Positions 12,380-24,119 of a stretch of 64,000 nt of DNA are shown one piece after another (within the stretch, counting starts at the first letter, position 1; each line of letters opens with the position of its first letter). The translations under genes were made by a program, and so were the position numbers. Source of the stretch: Cynocephalus volans (Eukaryota > Chordata > Mammalia > Dermoptera > Cynocephalidae); NCBI RefSeq assembly GCF_027409185.1, contig NC_084462.1, forward strand, positions 180,038,071-180,102,070. The letters run 5' to 3'. The notes under the pieces were generated by a model, which saw only the letters and a list, made by a program, of their open reading frames with translations, searched no databases and was not told the origin of the DNA.

Positions 12380-12760
12380 CCAGAGGGCGGGCAGGACAGA
12401 TGTGGTAGGGGGCTTGGATTTTGTCCCCAGGGCAATGTTAAGCTATTTACATATTCTCAGACCAGCATCTTGATACACTCTCCTGAGTGTGGAGACGAGG
12501 GGATCAGGGCGAGGATGCTGTGGACAGGCAGGGGAGCCAAGAGACTGCTGGTCCCACCCTGCTGGAGGGAGAGTGGAGGGTGCGGGACTGCTGAGGAGGT
12601 GGCATGCTGTGGCATCACGATGGTTGGCATAGAGTGGGTGGGTGTTGCAGGAGGGTGACCCAGTGGGCCACAGGATGGACGCTGGGGTCATTTTCTGAGA
12701 TGGAAAAAAATGGGACGAGGAGCGGGATTTGGGGAAAAGAAGAGAAACTCTTGCCTGCCT
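12380..12760 (-). repeat. L2 LINE fragment
   Basis: A diverged reverse L2. The best part is ggtcattttctgagatgg...gggacgaggagcgggatttgggg, matching the antisense of the L2 reverse-transcriptase 3' region. Confidence 0.55.
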
Positions 12761-12764
12761 GCCC

Positions 12765-14830
12765 TATTCTCCTCCTGAACCCTCCTCTGTAGGGGGCTTT
12801 GCTTCAGGGCCTGGGGGGGTGGTTCCTGCATGAGGCACAACCTGCCATCAGTTTATTGGGGAGTGGATGGGGGGATGGGTAAGAGGTCGAGTGCACAGGT
12901 GCTGGCCACATCTGTGTGTGTAGGGGGTTCTGGAGGGTCCTGACAGAGGGGGTACAGTGAGGACACCCCACAGCACTGGCTGGGGAAAACAGGGGCCCCA
13001 GCTGGAGACGTGGAGCAGATCAAGCCCAAGAGGCTTTGAACTCCAGGGAGCAAGTGGGTTTGAAAACAAGCAACCTGCGGCCCTCTGGCTGGGACCCCTG
13101 GCAGGACTCTGAGATGCCCCGCAATGGGCTGTTCTTCTGGGCATATGATGCAAGCATTTCCCAGGCCAGACAGGCACACAGGATTGATAAGGCCACCACG
13201 CTCTCCCAGGGGCATGTGGCTGAGCTAGCCTTGCTTTGAGGGAACCATCAATCACTCCCACCCAATAGCTCCGCAGGCTGCGGCTCCCCCCGCCTCATTT
13301 AAAGTGAGAATCTGGGCGGCCGGGAGGAAGATGCCGCAGCCCTTACCCACCATAATTATGAAGTCTCAGTGGAAAGAGATGCTTATTGTTCATGTTAAGT
13401 GAACAGAACAGCAGACCAAATACCCTGACCATGGTGTGCAGCCGCGCACAGAAATGTCTGCCTGGAAACAGGGTGGCCCAGGAAAACTGACACTTTCGAA
13501 GTAGGGACAAGAGGGGAGGATGGGGGAACTGCTTTTTAAAAACCAAAGCTGCGATTAGTAAAATTAGTAATATTGATGCATTATCCTTTTATTAATAAAT
13601 GCTATCTTTTTTCCTGATCTCAAAAACAGTCGGTTCACTGTGGAGTTAGGTGGGAAATTTATGAGCATAAAGGAGAAAATTAAAATCTTAGTAGTCCCCA
13701 CCCAGAGATGGATAACCACAGTGGGTATTTGGCTGTGGGCTGTGTGCATGTACGTTTGCTTTGCACTGTTGCTGTTTTTACATGATGGAGATGATTCATT
13801 GCATTTTTAATATGAATTTTTAAGTAAGCAACTAGTCCCAGGGGTGGGGCTAAACTGAGAATGCACGTTTTGTTAATTTGATCAGTAAATTCAATTTTCA
13901 AATTCCCCTTACAGCGAGAGAAAGGAGAACATTTCGTTCACTTCAAACCGTTCTAGACTCATCTCCCCTTACTTAGCAAGATCGACCTTGTCTTCCACGC
14001 ACTTCTGCAGCCCCTTGGGCATGCAGGGTCAATGCTAGGAGCCAGAAGGGAGCCTGGAGGACCAGGCCTGCCTTTCTCCAGCTCACACTGTCCTGAGATG
14101 AAGGGGCACCAAGAGCTGAGGGTCTCTGGTGCTTCCAAGGGGGCAGGTTGGAGCCCCTGGAGGACGTTTGTCTGTGGTTCTCTCAATTGTGGTTCTCTGC
14201 AGCTTAGAAAGGCAGAGAAAGAGCTAAGGTTGGGAGGACTCTGTCCTGGAAAGGTGTTCTGGGTGCAGGAGGCAGGACGGTGGATGAGGAGGCAGCAGAC
14301 AGCCATGGGCCAGTTGGTAGGGAAAGCAGTTAACTTTGCCTCTGGGTGTACTCTTTTGTGCCTGGGTCCCCCTTCAGAGGATAAAGACTCCCTCATTCCC
14401 CGGTTACTGCCCTCTTTTCCTGGAAGCTATAGTGCTGCTTCCTTCAGGAAGTCTTCCATGATTTCTCTGACTGAGACAGGTCCCCTACTCCAGGCCTGCA
14501 GTGCTCACCACTACTGCGATGACAAATTCGTGTAACTTACTGGTTCATGCGTGCCCCCCTGCCACTAGAGTATATGCCCCACGGGGCTGGGGCTGATTCA
14601 CTGGCTGTCCCTAGTGCCAAGCCCAGTGCCAGGGCCACAGCAGCGCTTAGGGGCCATGTTGGAGGACGGCGTTCACAGGCTCCACAACCTGTCAACCCAC
14701 TTTGTGGGTGGAAAGACTGAGGCAGGGGCACCCCATGCCCCTTCCTGGCTAGACCCCCTGCCTCTGCCCTCCCTTTGTCTCTCGATGACTTCCAGGCATG
14801 GAATGAAGTTTCTAGTGACTCTGGCTTTTC

Positions 14831-14862
<32 letters not shown>

Positions 14863-15060
14863 CTGGTGACCTTTCCATGTAATTAAAAGGCAGCTATTGC
14901 AGAAGAGGCAGCCGGAAGCAGAGACGCTGCTCTCTGTGTACGTGTGTGGAAATTTACTGTCTAGGGAACAGAATTCTGCTTGAGGCTGCAGGGTCAAAAA
15001 CACCCCCTGGTTCCCTTGGGAAGACCCCAGCCCAGAAAACTTTCTCTTCTTCAGGCCTAC
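12765..15060. other. Intergenic; unique block 13260-13560 and old L1-like 13660-13820
   Basis: 13260-13560 holds CpGs and A/T-rich cores (cataattatgaag) with no repeat signature. 13660-13820 contains ccacccagagatggataaccacagtggg, which resembles an old L1 (antisense). No gene is supported. Confidence 0.4.
14824..14864. repeat. T-rich simple repeat (ttttc)n
   Basis: cttttctttcttttctttt followed by a T-run. No SINE body is attached on either side. Confidence 0.8.
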
Positions 15061-15064
15061 TGTG

Positions 15065-15170
15065 TGCACAGCACTTTCCATGGGTTTTCTCAACAGCCTT
15101 CATGCAACTCTGCTGGGCTTTTAGAGGGACTCACTCTGCCAGCCTGGTGATATCCAGAGTCTGTTTGCCT
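15065..15170 (-). repeat. MIR SINE fragment
   Basis: aggcctactgtgtgcacagcactttccatggg is the reverse 3' MIR. Confidence 0.55.
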
Positions 15171-15449
15171 CATGTAGGGGGCAACCAGTCTCCACCTGGA
15201 AGCTGGCTTGGCTTCAAGGTTGTGAACCCCATATTCCATCAACACAGGCACAGAGCCAGATGCTGGGATGCCCCATGGAGCACAGCAGTATGGTCCCCGC
15301 CCTCTCGGAGCTGGAATTTCGGGCCCATGTTCCTTCCTGGGCTGCCATTTGAGGGGGCCCTTCCCTTCCCCAAAACTGGAGCCACAAGGCAACGTCAAGT
15401 TTGGACCTGGGTCCAGCCCGGAGGAAGATGCCTCCTAGCAGCCCAGGGC

Positions 15450-15540
15450 AGAGCGTGGTGGGTGCAGCCCCCACCTGGGAGTACGGGGTTCAAATCCCAG
15501 TACCCACTCAGTGGCCACGTGTCCCTTCCGGGGCCAAGCT
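15450..15540 (+). repeat. MIR SINE 5' fragment
   Basis: ggagtacggggttcaaatcccagtacccactc is the tRNA-like head of MIR. Confidence 0.6.
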
Positions 15541-15544
15541 TGCT

Positions 15545-17110
15545 CCCCCAGGAAGGGTGTGCACACAGCTCTCTCTCCCCCAACTCTGGTCTACAGAATC
15601 CTGGGAATTTCATTTTTTGGATGAAAATCCTTCCTTGTTTGTGCCTTCCTGGAATTGCTGCCTGTGGGCCCCTCTCTTTTCTGCGGCTCCAGGCAGCATC
15701 TCTGGGAACAGTTCCCCTCCAAATCTCTGGGCCCCAGGGTGGAGGGTTTGGAGGTCTGGCCAGCCCTGGAGCCCCCCGCCCGGCTGGGCCTCCGCTCCTT
15801 GGCTGTCCACAGCCCGCAGCTGCTGAGGATAATGCATGTGCTGGCCCAAGCCCAGCTCCCCTAAGCCACAGAGAATTGCAATTTAGCAAGTTCGTCAAAT
15901 CTCCCCAAGGCAGGAGCCCAGCCACATCTGCAGCACTGAGGCATCCCAGCAGCACTGGGAAGGCTTCCTTATCACGTCGCCTCCTGCTTCCCACAGGCCT
16001 GGATTAGGCCTCAGCAGCTGGTGGGGGCGGGGGCCAGGGCCAGGAGAGCAAGGGACGTGGGGTGGGCTGGGGGCCCAGGCCAGTGGGGTTCTGGTCGGCT
16101 CTCCCCCATCCTTGCCGTGTAGCTCTGCATAGGGTGCCAAACCTCTCTGGGTGGCTGGGATCCTCCTGCACATCCATGGGGTCCTGGAGGTGGCATCCGT
16201 GGCCAGGCAAACTTGTACCCGTGTACCAAGAAAGAGGGGTTGTAGCAGGGCTCATTCTGATGGATCCTGGGATGCCTGTGAGGGTGGAGAAGGCATTGAC
16301 AAGGGGGCCCTGAGTGAGCAAAGGCATGGGGTAGAGGAGGTCTGAGGCAGGCGTGCTGGGGTGAGTCTGATGGTCAAGGTCTTCAGGACCACTCCAGGGA
16401 GCGTGAATGACACAGGGTCTCATGAGCTGCTACGCTGGAGCAAAAAAGGCAGGGGGGATCTGAGGCTTCCCTGCATTCTCAGCCTGGAGACCAGAGATGT
16501 GGCACTGGGTGGCAGCTACTTGGCCCGTCAAAGCATCTGTGAGGTGTACCAGGCATGTCTGCGGCTGGCAACACGAATGCTCCTTCTCTGAGAGGCCATG
16601 AACAACTCCCCCCAGCCCCTCAGGGTACAGCCCAGGCTGCTGGGCACACAGGGAATCCCAGAACCCCACCCAGCGACTTGCTCAACTCCAGGACTAGAGA
16701 GCTTACTGCCTCACTGGGAGCCTGTCCCTTTGTGGAGGAGCTCTCTTCATTAAGAAGGAGCTTTCTAGAACTACTCCTGGGCCCCAGTACATCTGGAGGT
16801 GGCAAACATGACCCTCTTGGCCTCTCTCTTCAAGACCAAGTTTCAGGGCTTCTCCCATCTGCTCCCTGCAAGAACTACCCCAGTGCCCTCCTCTGCACAG
16901 AAGCCAGTTTTCAACTTCTCCCAGAACTGAGCCTTAGAGCCCCAGCTGCAATCTGCAGCCTACTTCACCTCCTTAGCCACAAACACCATGCTCCTGTTAA
17001 TCGAACCCCAGGCCATTGCTGTTTTTTTTTTCTGATGGACCCATCACACTGTCAGGTCCTATACACAATGGTGTTGGTCTTTCTGGTGATAATTGTGGAT
17101 GATGGAGGGG
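15545..17110. other. Intergenic, GC-rich
   Basis: It includes the right part of a 353-codon open frame (14946-16007) that crosses the MIR pieces above and is not accepted as a gene. A weak reverse L2 may exist at 16260-16440. Nothing else is recognised. Confidence 0.45.
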
Positions 17111-17114
17111 AGCA

Positions 17115-17245
17115 CAACCAGCTTGGGAAACTGAGGCACAGAGTGGCAAGGCTTTGCTCAAAGTCGTACACAATGCATCAACGACAGGGCTCGGGGGAGA
17201 ACCAGGCCTCCTGCCCTCTGCCAACACCCTGTCCACTCAGCACAT
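17115..17245 (-). repeat. MIR SINE
   Basis: gggaaactgaggcacagagtggcaaggctttgctcaaagtcgtaca is reverse MIR. Confidence 0.8.
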
Positions 17246-17249
17246 GGTT

Positions 17250-18585
17250 CCTTCATCTAAACCAAAAGACCGGCCTACACCCACTCTCCCTTCTCTGTCT
17301 CCCCTCCCTCCACTCTTCCTGAGAACCTCTCGGCTAAGCCAGAGACAGTGAAGGGTGAGGGCCCCATGGTCCTCAGATGGTCTTGATTAGCATGGAGGGG
17401 TGAGCACAGAGGGAAAGGGGCCCTCAGCCCCTCGTCCTGCTAACTGTTCCAGGGAATCAACTGCGCCCAGAGGCCTGGGGGCCGAGGTCTTGCACAGCTG
17501 ACCTCGTCCAGCGCTTTCTGCAAACTGGGCGTTTCCAAAGAGTGCTGGGCCTGCACATTCCTTTCTGCTGAGGGAATTCCCCCGGCAAGCGCAGAGAGGA
17601 GCCGGCCAGCTCCAGGAAGTTCTTGTGGTGGGAAAGGAAAGACAGCTCACGTCCACGGGGCGGCTAATGCGCACCAGGTGCTGGGCGGACATCTCTAGTG
17701 CCACACGAAAAACTGGGCACCGCACTCTCCTCCTCTTGCAGAGAGGGAGGGGACTTAGTGAGGAGGTGATAGTGCTGCCCTGTTCCAGGGCCGCTCACAA
17801 GTGACTTGGCTCATGGAAGGGCTCAGCTTACAGCCTGGGGCCAGCGGCTCTTCCCTGGGTCTCGCTCCCATCGTCCCAAGCCACGTGGCGAGGTAGCAGC
17901 AGACCTGGGGATTCAAACCTGTGTCTGTGAGACCACAGCCCAGGGCAACTCCTTTGTGGCAGGGGCCATGCTGTTTGGGGGTGGCCCCCCTTCCTGCACA
18001 GCCACCAGACTGGTCCCCAACCTGGAGTCTTCCAAGTGGTCATTGCTCTGGTAGGAATGTACCCGAGGACTTGGGTACGAAGCCACGGCTCCTGCCTCTG
18101 GTCCCAGCCAAGGACATCCTGTTGTGGGAAGAGCAAACCAACCACCCCTGAACCTGTCCCCTCCCTCCTTGTCTCTGCCACTGCCAGAGGCCATGCGGGT
18201 GTCCTGTGGGCAGGCTGCTGCCGCCGCCACCACAGAGGGCTGGCCAGCAGCCCTAGAGTTTCCACCAACTAATAATTTTTACAAACCTCCAGCCTCGTAA
18301 AACAGTGCACAGTGGCCCGAACAACCTTGGCTGGGAGCCTTGTGGGAAAGCGGAAGGCGCTGAGGCTGGGCACAGGCCATCTCGGTCAGAGGCCACTTCC
18401 TGCCTCTACTTGGGACCTTCCCTAAGACTTCAGACCAGGCCTTGTCCCCTGTGGCCCTCGGATAAAGGCTATTCCCCTCCCACAAGGGACTCAAAGCTGC
18501 CCTCAGCGGTGGCTACTGTGCCCTGCCAGCCTGGCCGCCCGCGCTGTGCTCAGTGGCACTGAGCTGCCTGCAGGCCGCCGCTGCT
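17250..18585. other. Intergenic, CpG-retaining unique DNA
   Basis: 17430-17720 keeps CpGs (ggccgaggtc, cctcgtccagcgc) without a repeat signature. No promoter or exon can be argued from sequence. Confidence 0.35.
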
Positions 18586-18589
18586 TGAA

Positions 18590-19275
18590 GTGACATTTGA
18601 TCCGTGTCTGACTTGATGTTCTCCAAGCGTGGGAGAGGGTCGTGCCGAGGACACCCCAGATGCAGGGAACAGCATGTGCGAGTTGTGAGATGCTCCCAAA
18701 GCCATGGGTGGGAGCAAGCAGTCCTTGAGGGACAGGTGAGGATAGCCGGGGGCTGACATGGAGAGTGCCCAGACTATGGCGAGGGGGCCAGGGGGGGCAG
18801 TGGGTTGGAGGAGTGGGTGGGTTGGAGGGCCGTGGTTGAATCAGAATCTTCAAGAAGGTGGGGATGACGGAGGGGGGAGACAGAGACGTGGAGGCTAATG
18901 TGTGCTCTGGTGTGGTCCTGACCCCAGGAGAGGGGATGCCGAGTTGAGGGTGCTGGGCTTGTGATTCTGGGGCAGAGAGGTCTGCTGGGCAGGTGGACTC
19001 CTGGGTGCTAGCTTGGGCCCAGGCAGCAGATGGGATGTGAGAGCCACAGGCATACAACAGGTGTCAAGCTGGGGAGGATGAGGCCCTGGCAGAGTAAAGG
19101 TCCAGGGCTGAACTGCGGGAGTGCCAGTGTTTGGAGGCAAGGTCAAGGGCAAGAGCCAGGCCTGTTAAGGAAATCTGGGAAGACGTTTCCAATGAGGCAG
19201 GAGACTCGGGCCCCAAAGCCAAGGGGAGAGAGTGTCTTGCAGGAGGGCATGGTCAGCAGCCAGGGGTGGGCCATG
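18590..19275 (-). repeat. L2 LINE, reverse-transcriptase region to 3' end
   Basis: Antisense L2 blocks in order: gtgacatttgatcc, agatgcagggaacagcatgtgc, then after a gap ccagggctgaactgcgggagtgcc and aaagccaaggggagagagtgtc. The last two derive from the RT domain. The element is old and heavily broken. The middle (18770-18830) is G-run rich. Confidence 0.75.
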
Positions 19276-19279
19276 GTGT

Positions 19280-20385
19280 GAGCTTCGAGGGGCGTCCATC
19301 AGGCCCAGCAGCCTGGGGGTTGTTGGCATCTTTGTGAGGAGGGGCAGGAGTGAGCAACTGTGAGCAAAGGGAGGAGACACGCTGAGCTGGGGGTCATTGG
19401 GGAAGGGAAACGTCCCCTGTCTTGGAGCCCTGGCACTCAGAGGGGCACGCCAATGTAGGAGGCTTACTCCATCCACTGCCAGGGATCGTCCATGTGGGGA
19501 CCCGGGAGAGGCAGCTGGGGCTGTGCATGGGGACGCTGTGGCTCTTCAGAGTCTCTCTGCATCTCAGCTTGCTCATCTGCAACACGGGAGTGTGCTGACA
19601 TGCCCCTGATCGTGGTGAAGACTAGGTGGCAAAGGTCCTGCAGGCAGGCTTTCCTGTGCCCTCAGGAGGTGGCCAGGGCAGTGGGAATGGGCCTCTTGGG
19701 GGCCATCTCGTAGCTCCTGGTGAAGATTAGTGCACAACACCAGACTGGCGAAGGCAGCCTCTCCAGCAGCCTGATTTATGCCCCCTCCCCTCCGTGGACT
19801 CGGATGTGGCCCTTAACTAAGTGCGTGTTCAATCAAATTAAAAGTACCGCAGGCCAGAGGAATCATCAATTACCCGAGTGTCTTGGCAGCTGTGCCTGCG
19901 CTCAATGCGCTGGAGCCACTGGGAGCCACGGCCCTCTTCTCCCACCCACGGAGGGACTGGCAAGGGCTGCCCCAGCCTCCAGGAGGGCCTACCGGCCTGT
20001 GTCCTACCTGTAAATGGAGGCTGTGGCCACGTGCGAGCAGGCCCAAAGGCCCGTGCCTGCCGATCCTTGGTCAGAGGGTCTTCCACCCCTCAGCTGTGGA
20101 GGGCAGGGGCCTGCACAGGTCTATAGCAAATTGATGCTGCCAGGACTTGTGGCAAGACCTTGAGGCCAGAGTCTCGTCCCATGCGAGGGTCTTCCTTCAG
20201 CTGGCCCCAAAGAGAGGCTACCAGGACCAGAGGGAGGGACCTGGGAGAGCCAGAGCCCACCTCCTCCCCTCTCTGTCCACCACTGCCTACGGTGCCTCAG
20301 TTTCTCCTCTGGAAACATCTCTCAAGGATCGAAGAGAGGGGTCTGTCTGTAAGAGAGGCTGGACTCTGTTCCCGACTTCATACAC
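19280..20385. other. Intergenic; MIR at 19535-19660 and A/T-core block 19795-19880
   Basis: 19535-19660 has ctgcatctcagcttgctcatctgcaac (MIR, +). 19795-19880 has gttcaatcaaattaaaagtaccgc and gaatcatcaattacccgag, a dense pair of homeodomain-type cores. No gene. Confidence 0.45.
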
Positions 20386-20389
20386 GGTT

Positions 20390-20990
20390 TTAAACTCTGC
20401 TTGGTGTTTGCACATCCGTGTTCATAGCAACGTTACTCACAGCAGCCAAAAGGCAGAGGCAGCCCAAGTGCCTTCGACAAACAAACAGATACACAAAATG
20501 TGGTCTGTCCCTACAATGGAACACTACTCAGCCTGAAAGAGGAAGGAAGTTCTGACACATGCTACAACAGGAGCAAACCCTGAGGACATTATGCTGAGCG
20601 AAACAAGCCAGTCACAAAAGCACAAGTGCTGCATAATTCCACTTAGATAAGGTACTGGAGGAGTCAAATTGATAGAGACGGAGAGTGGAACGGTGGTTGC
20701 CCGGGGCTGGGCAGAGGAGAAGGGGAGCTGGTGCTTAATGAGTACAGAGTTTCAGTTTTGCAAGATGAAAAGAGGTCTGGAGACGGCTGGTGGCAATGAT
20801 TGCACAACATCACGAATGTACTTAACGCCACTGAACTCTGTGTGGGAACTTCAAAATGTTCGTGGAAACAGAGAATTAAAAGGTAGCACGAATCTTTCCA
20901 CGATCTTTTTGAAGTGCCCTCATACACTTAAAAATAGTTAAGATGGTAAATACAAGATGCATTTTAGCACAATTTTTAAAAAATCAAGAT
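20390..20990 (+). mobile_element. L1 LINE 3' end, carrying a nested MITE
   Basis: Sense L1 3' sequence: catagcaacgttactcacagcagccaaaaggc, acaatggaacactactcagcc, gaggacattatgctgagcg, ccacttagataaggtac, acttaacgccactgaactc, cacttaaaaatagttaag. The last two blocks are separated by the 80-bp insert at 20843-20922. Confidence 0.9.
20843..20922. mobile_element. 80-bp mariner/Tc1-type MITE nested in L1
   Basis: Imperfect terminal inverted repeats of about 26 bp: left tgggaacttcaaaatgttcg..., and right, read in reverse, tgagggcacttcaaaaagatcg.... The insert sits where L1 has a TA in ctgTAcactt. The right flank keeps TA at 20923-20924; the left flank reads TG (decayed TA). The interior is attaaaaggtagcacg. 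Confidence 0.8.
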
Positions 20991-21369
20991 TTGTGTTTCA
21001 TTGAGAGTCCATTAAATCAGTGTGGTTCAAAAAAAATGTGCTTTGCAGTCAAGACAGTGGGACAGCTCTTGTCAGAACCCTGCACAACGTTTTCCTCCTC
21101 TCCTCTCCTTCCCTCCCCTCCATGCTTGTCCCTAAGAGCCATCTCCTAAGGGAATAAAGCCAGGTCTCCTGGTATCCAGCCCAGAGCTTTGGGGATGGGG
21201 CCAGCCATGCCTGGGCTGGGGAAGAGACTGCAGAAGGCAGGGGTCTTGGGGACACGCTCCCAGCTGGAAATGTTCCCTGACAGCTGCCCATCCAGCCAGG
21301 GCTGGAGAAAAAACAGATAATTATCAGATGCTCCAGAGCCATGCAGTCCCCGCAGTCCCTGCAATATCA

Positions 21370-21780
21370 GACGCTTCAGAGACCTGACTGTCTCGCTGTT
21401 CGGCTGACACCAGCCTTAGAAGAACAAGCAGGTTGGAGGATGGAATTAATTTTCTAAAATTGAATGTCATGTTGAAAAGTCACCTAAGGATTTCCTGCCA
21501 GACGGGCAGGAGAAATGGCTATTTGGTTTGTGCTGTCTCAAGAGCTGGTTGTACTGACAATCTTTAGTTTTGGGTTGAACCGTATGAAATTGCCACCTCT
21601 ATAAGGCAGAGACGGTGGGACGTAGGCGCTCCCAAATGGCTCAACGGGAGTGAAATAACAAGGCAAAGACTGCGCCAGCGGAGAAACAGGACAAAACTCT
21701 GCTATCTATTTTCTGGGGAAGTGAAACAACCGACATTCGTGTTGCATGATTGTGCACCTAACGAATTAGCAAAACATGTA
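21370..21780. other. Repeat-free or unclassified block
   Basis: AT-rich with scattered CpGs, without any family signature I can name (gggttgaaccgtatgaaattgcc is reminiscent of an old interspersed repeat). It is either a constrained element or an unidentified ancient repeat. Confidence 0.35.
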
Positions 21781-21819
21781 TATTTTAATGACAACCCCAG
21801 TGCTGTGAGGAAATTGTCA

Positions 21820-22080
21820 CAGGCATTCTGAGGACCTGAAAATGATACAGCCCCTTTGGAAACTGATATGAAAATACATATAAAGAGTTATAAAAGTGCT
21901 GATGCCCCTTAGTTAAGCAGTTCTAACTCCTGGAAATGTGCTCCTAAGAAAACCACTCAAAAGAAGGGAAAAGGTATCTGCATGGAGATGTTCAACCGAA
22001 TGTGAGTTAGATATTTTTGCCTCCTGAAAAACTGGAAGCTACCTTCGCACCCAGTGACACCGGGATAACTAAGGGGATAA
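21820..22080 (+). repeat. Old L1 (L1ME-like) fragment
   Basis: tacatataaagagttataaaagtgctgatgcccc, gcagttctaactcctggaaatgtgctcctaag and gaaaaactggaagc occur in sense L1 3' order. Confidence 0.6.
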
Positions 22081-22084
22081 GGAG

Positions 22085-23570
22085 CAGCAGAGACAGTTGA
22101 CACGGAACCTTCCACAGAGAAGGGACAATCAGACCAGGGTGGTGCCCATGCCTCCTGGTGAAAATGCCATCCATGCTGACCCGGTCATCTGGGAATTTCA
22201 CTTGGGTTAGTCCCACTGTCATTCAAATATGTCAGTTTCACCACTCAGAAGTGGAAACTTCACGGATGAGACCTGCATGTGTGCGCGCCTGTGTGCACTT
22301 AAAAAAAAAAAAAAGGAAACACAAAGCTGCCTAATGAAACGTGACAAGAGGAAAAGGCAGTGCACACATTCGGCTGCGCCTCTGACTGCAGCGGGCGGCA
22401 GACAGCGAGCCAGGCGGGCGCGAGGTCACGCGAGCTGTCTCCCCTTTTGTCAGAATTGCCTTTGGTGCTTAGTGCTCTTATCCCTTTTATTTTCTTAAGG
22501 TAAAAAGACAAGAAAGCTGCACCCAGTCTGTGCTCAGACTTGTGGGGTAGGCTCACATTCCCCACCTTGCCAGATGTCCTCTGATCCCTCCTGGGCCCTC
22601 CCAGAGCTTGAGGGGACCAAACCCTGCTGTCCTTCCACTGCAGGCCCCACTCGCTACCACAGGCATCTGGGGGAGGGAGGCCCAAGGGAAAGAGAACCTC
22701 AGTGCAGGAAAGAGCGAGCTAGCTGGGGGCACCTCTGGGGGCTGCCCTGGGGCCCCATGCTCGTGACATCTGCCTTCCCCACTGCTGCCCTCCCCAGGCC
22801 TGCAAACTCCTTGCTCTGGGCCTGAGGGAGCCTCCAGCTGGCAGCCACCTCCTCCTGGTCCTGGGGTCTCAGGCCCCCTACTTTCTAACTGGATGGCTTG
22901 GACCAGTCATCGTTCTGGGGTCCCAGAGCAAAGGGAGGCCCAAGCGAAGGTTCTCTCTCTGGATCTCCCCCCTGGATCTGACATTTGAGACTTTTTTTAA
23001 TTCTAAGAGAGCTGGATTAGCCACAAGGGAGAAATGACCTTCTTGGCATGGGCAGCTCCTGGGTAGCCTGCCCAGGATGAATCGTGAGGGAGAGAGGTGG
23101 GGAAAGGAGGAACTCTCTCTGCTTAGCTCAGCTCTCCCTGGGTCTTCAGGGAGTCTAGGGAAACATAGTCCCAGGGGACTCAGGCGGCCCCTACCAGCAG
23201 GGGGAGCCCAGGCAGAGCAGGGTGGAGGTGCTGAGAGGTGGTGGATGCAGAAGCGTGTCTGAGGATCGCAAGCAAGAGGGTGTGGTTGGCAGATGCGGTC
23301 GCTCTGGATCCGTCAGCTGCAGACATGCCTGAGCGCATTGTCAGATATAAGGAATGAAGGGGTCTCTCTCAGGCAGGCACCAGTCAGGTGGAGAGATTTT
23401 CGAATGGCCCTCCTGGGATCTGGGCGTGGCCAGCTCTGGGAACCCCCCAGGCACCGCATCCCTGCCTCCACTGGACCCTCTCTAGGCCTGGGGCCATGAG
23501 GACACCTGGAGTCATGCTGGCCTTTCCCTCTGGTTCACACAGACCCATCCACTCGGCCCCCAACATGTTC
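22085..23570. other. Intergenic; CpG cluster 22369-22437 and CTCF-like site 23194-23207
   Basis: A 14-base A-run lies at 22300-22313. 22369-22437 packs several CpGs (gctgcgcc, gcgggcggc, gcgggcgcgagg) in about 70 bp. ccagcagggggagc at 23194 differs from the CTCF core by one base. No transcript is supported. Confidence 0.4.
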
Positions 23571-23574
23571 TAAA

Positions 23575-24115
23575 CCATCTGTCTCTCTCGGTCCCTGCAG
23601 CCACGGTCCCAGTTGAGGCCACTTTCTTCCTTCCCACTGGGACCCTAGTGCCTCCCAGGTCCCTCTGCCGCCATGCTCTGCTCCTCATCTCGTGTTCACT
23701 CTGAGCAGGACAAGCTGTCTAGACCTCCACTCGAACCTGTCACTGCCTGCACCCCCCAACCCCCAGGCCTCTATAACCTTGGGATGCAGCCCTCGGGCCT
23801 TAGCCCCGGACCCTGGACTTGGCGCTGTCTCTCTCCAGCTGCACTGACAGCTCCACGTGTCACATGAGCTGTGCCCTCTGCCTGGATGACCCCCATCACT
23901 CCTCTACCATACCCTCCACTTCCTGGCTACCTCCATCCCCAGTGGCTCAGCTTACCTCTCCTCCTCCAGGAAGCCTTCCCTGACTACCTCTCTCACAGGA
24001 CTTCTCATCCACAGTGGGGCTCTCTCCTCCTGACCACCACCCCTGAGTCTAAATAAGCTTTAGTTCAGAGCATCAGTCAATGAAGGACTGATAAGTAAAT
24101 GGCTGTGAATGAGCA
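23575..24115 (+). repeat. L2 LINE 3' half
   Basis: Sense L2 order: an actggga...tgcctcccaggtccctctgcc region, then ctgcctggatgac, then ctcctccaggaagccttccctgactacc, and an aatgagc tail. About 540 bp, diverged. Confidence 0.7.
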
Positions 24116-24119
24116 AGTG

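Noticed and set aside
14946..16007. 353-codon open frame, the longest in the window
   Set aside because: It crosses two MIR fragments, sits in GC-rich DNA where long chance frames occur, has an overlapping 199-codon frame on the other strand, and shows no domain, signal peptide or splice context.
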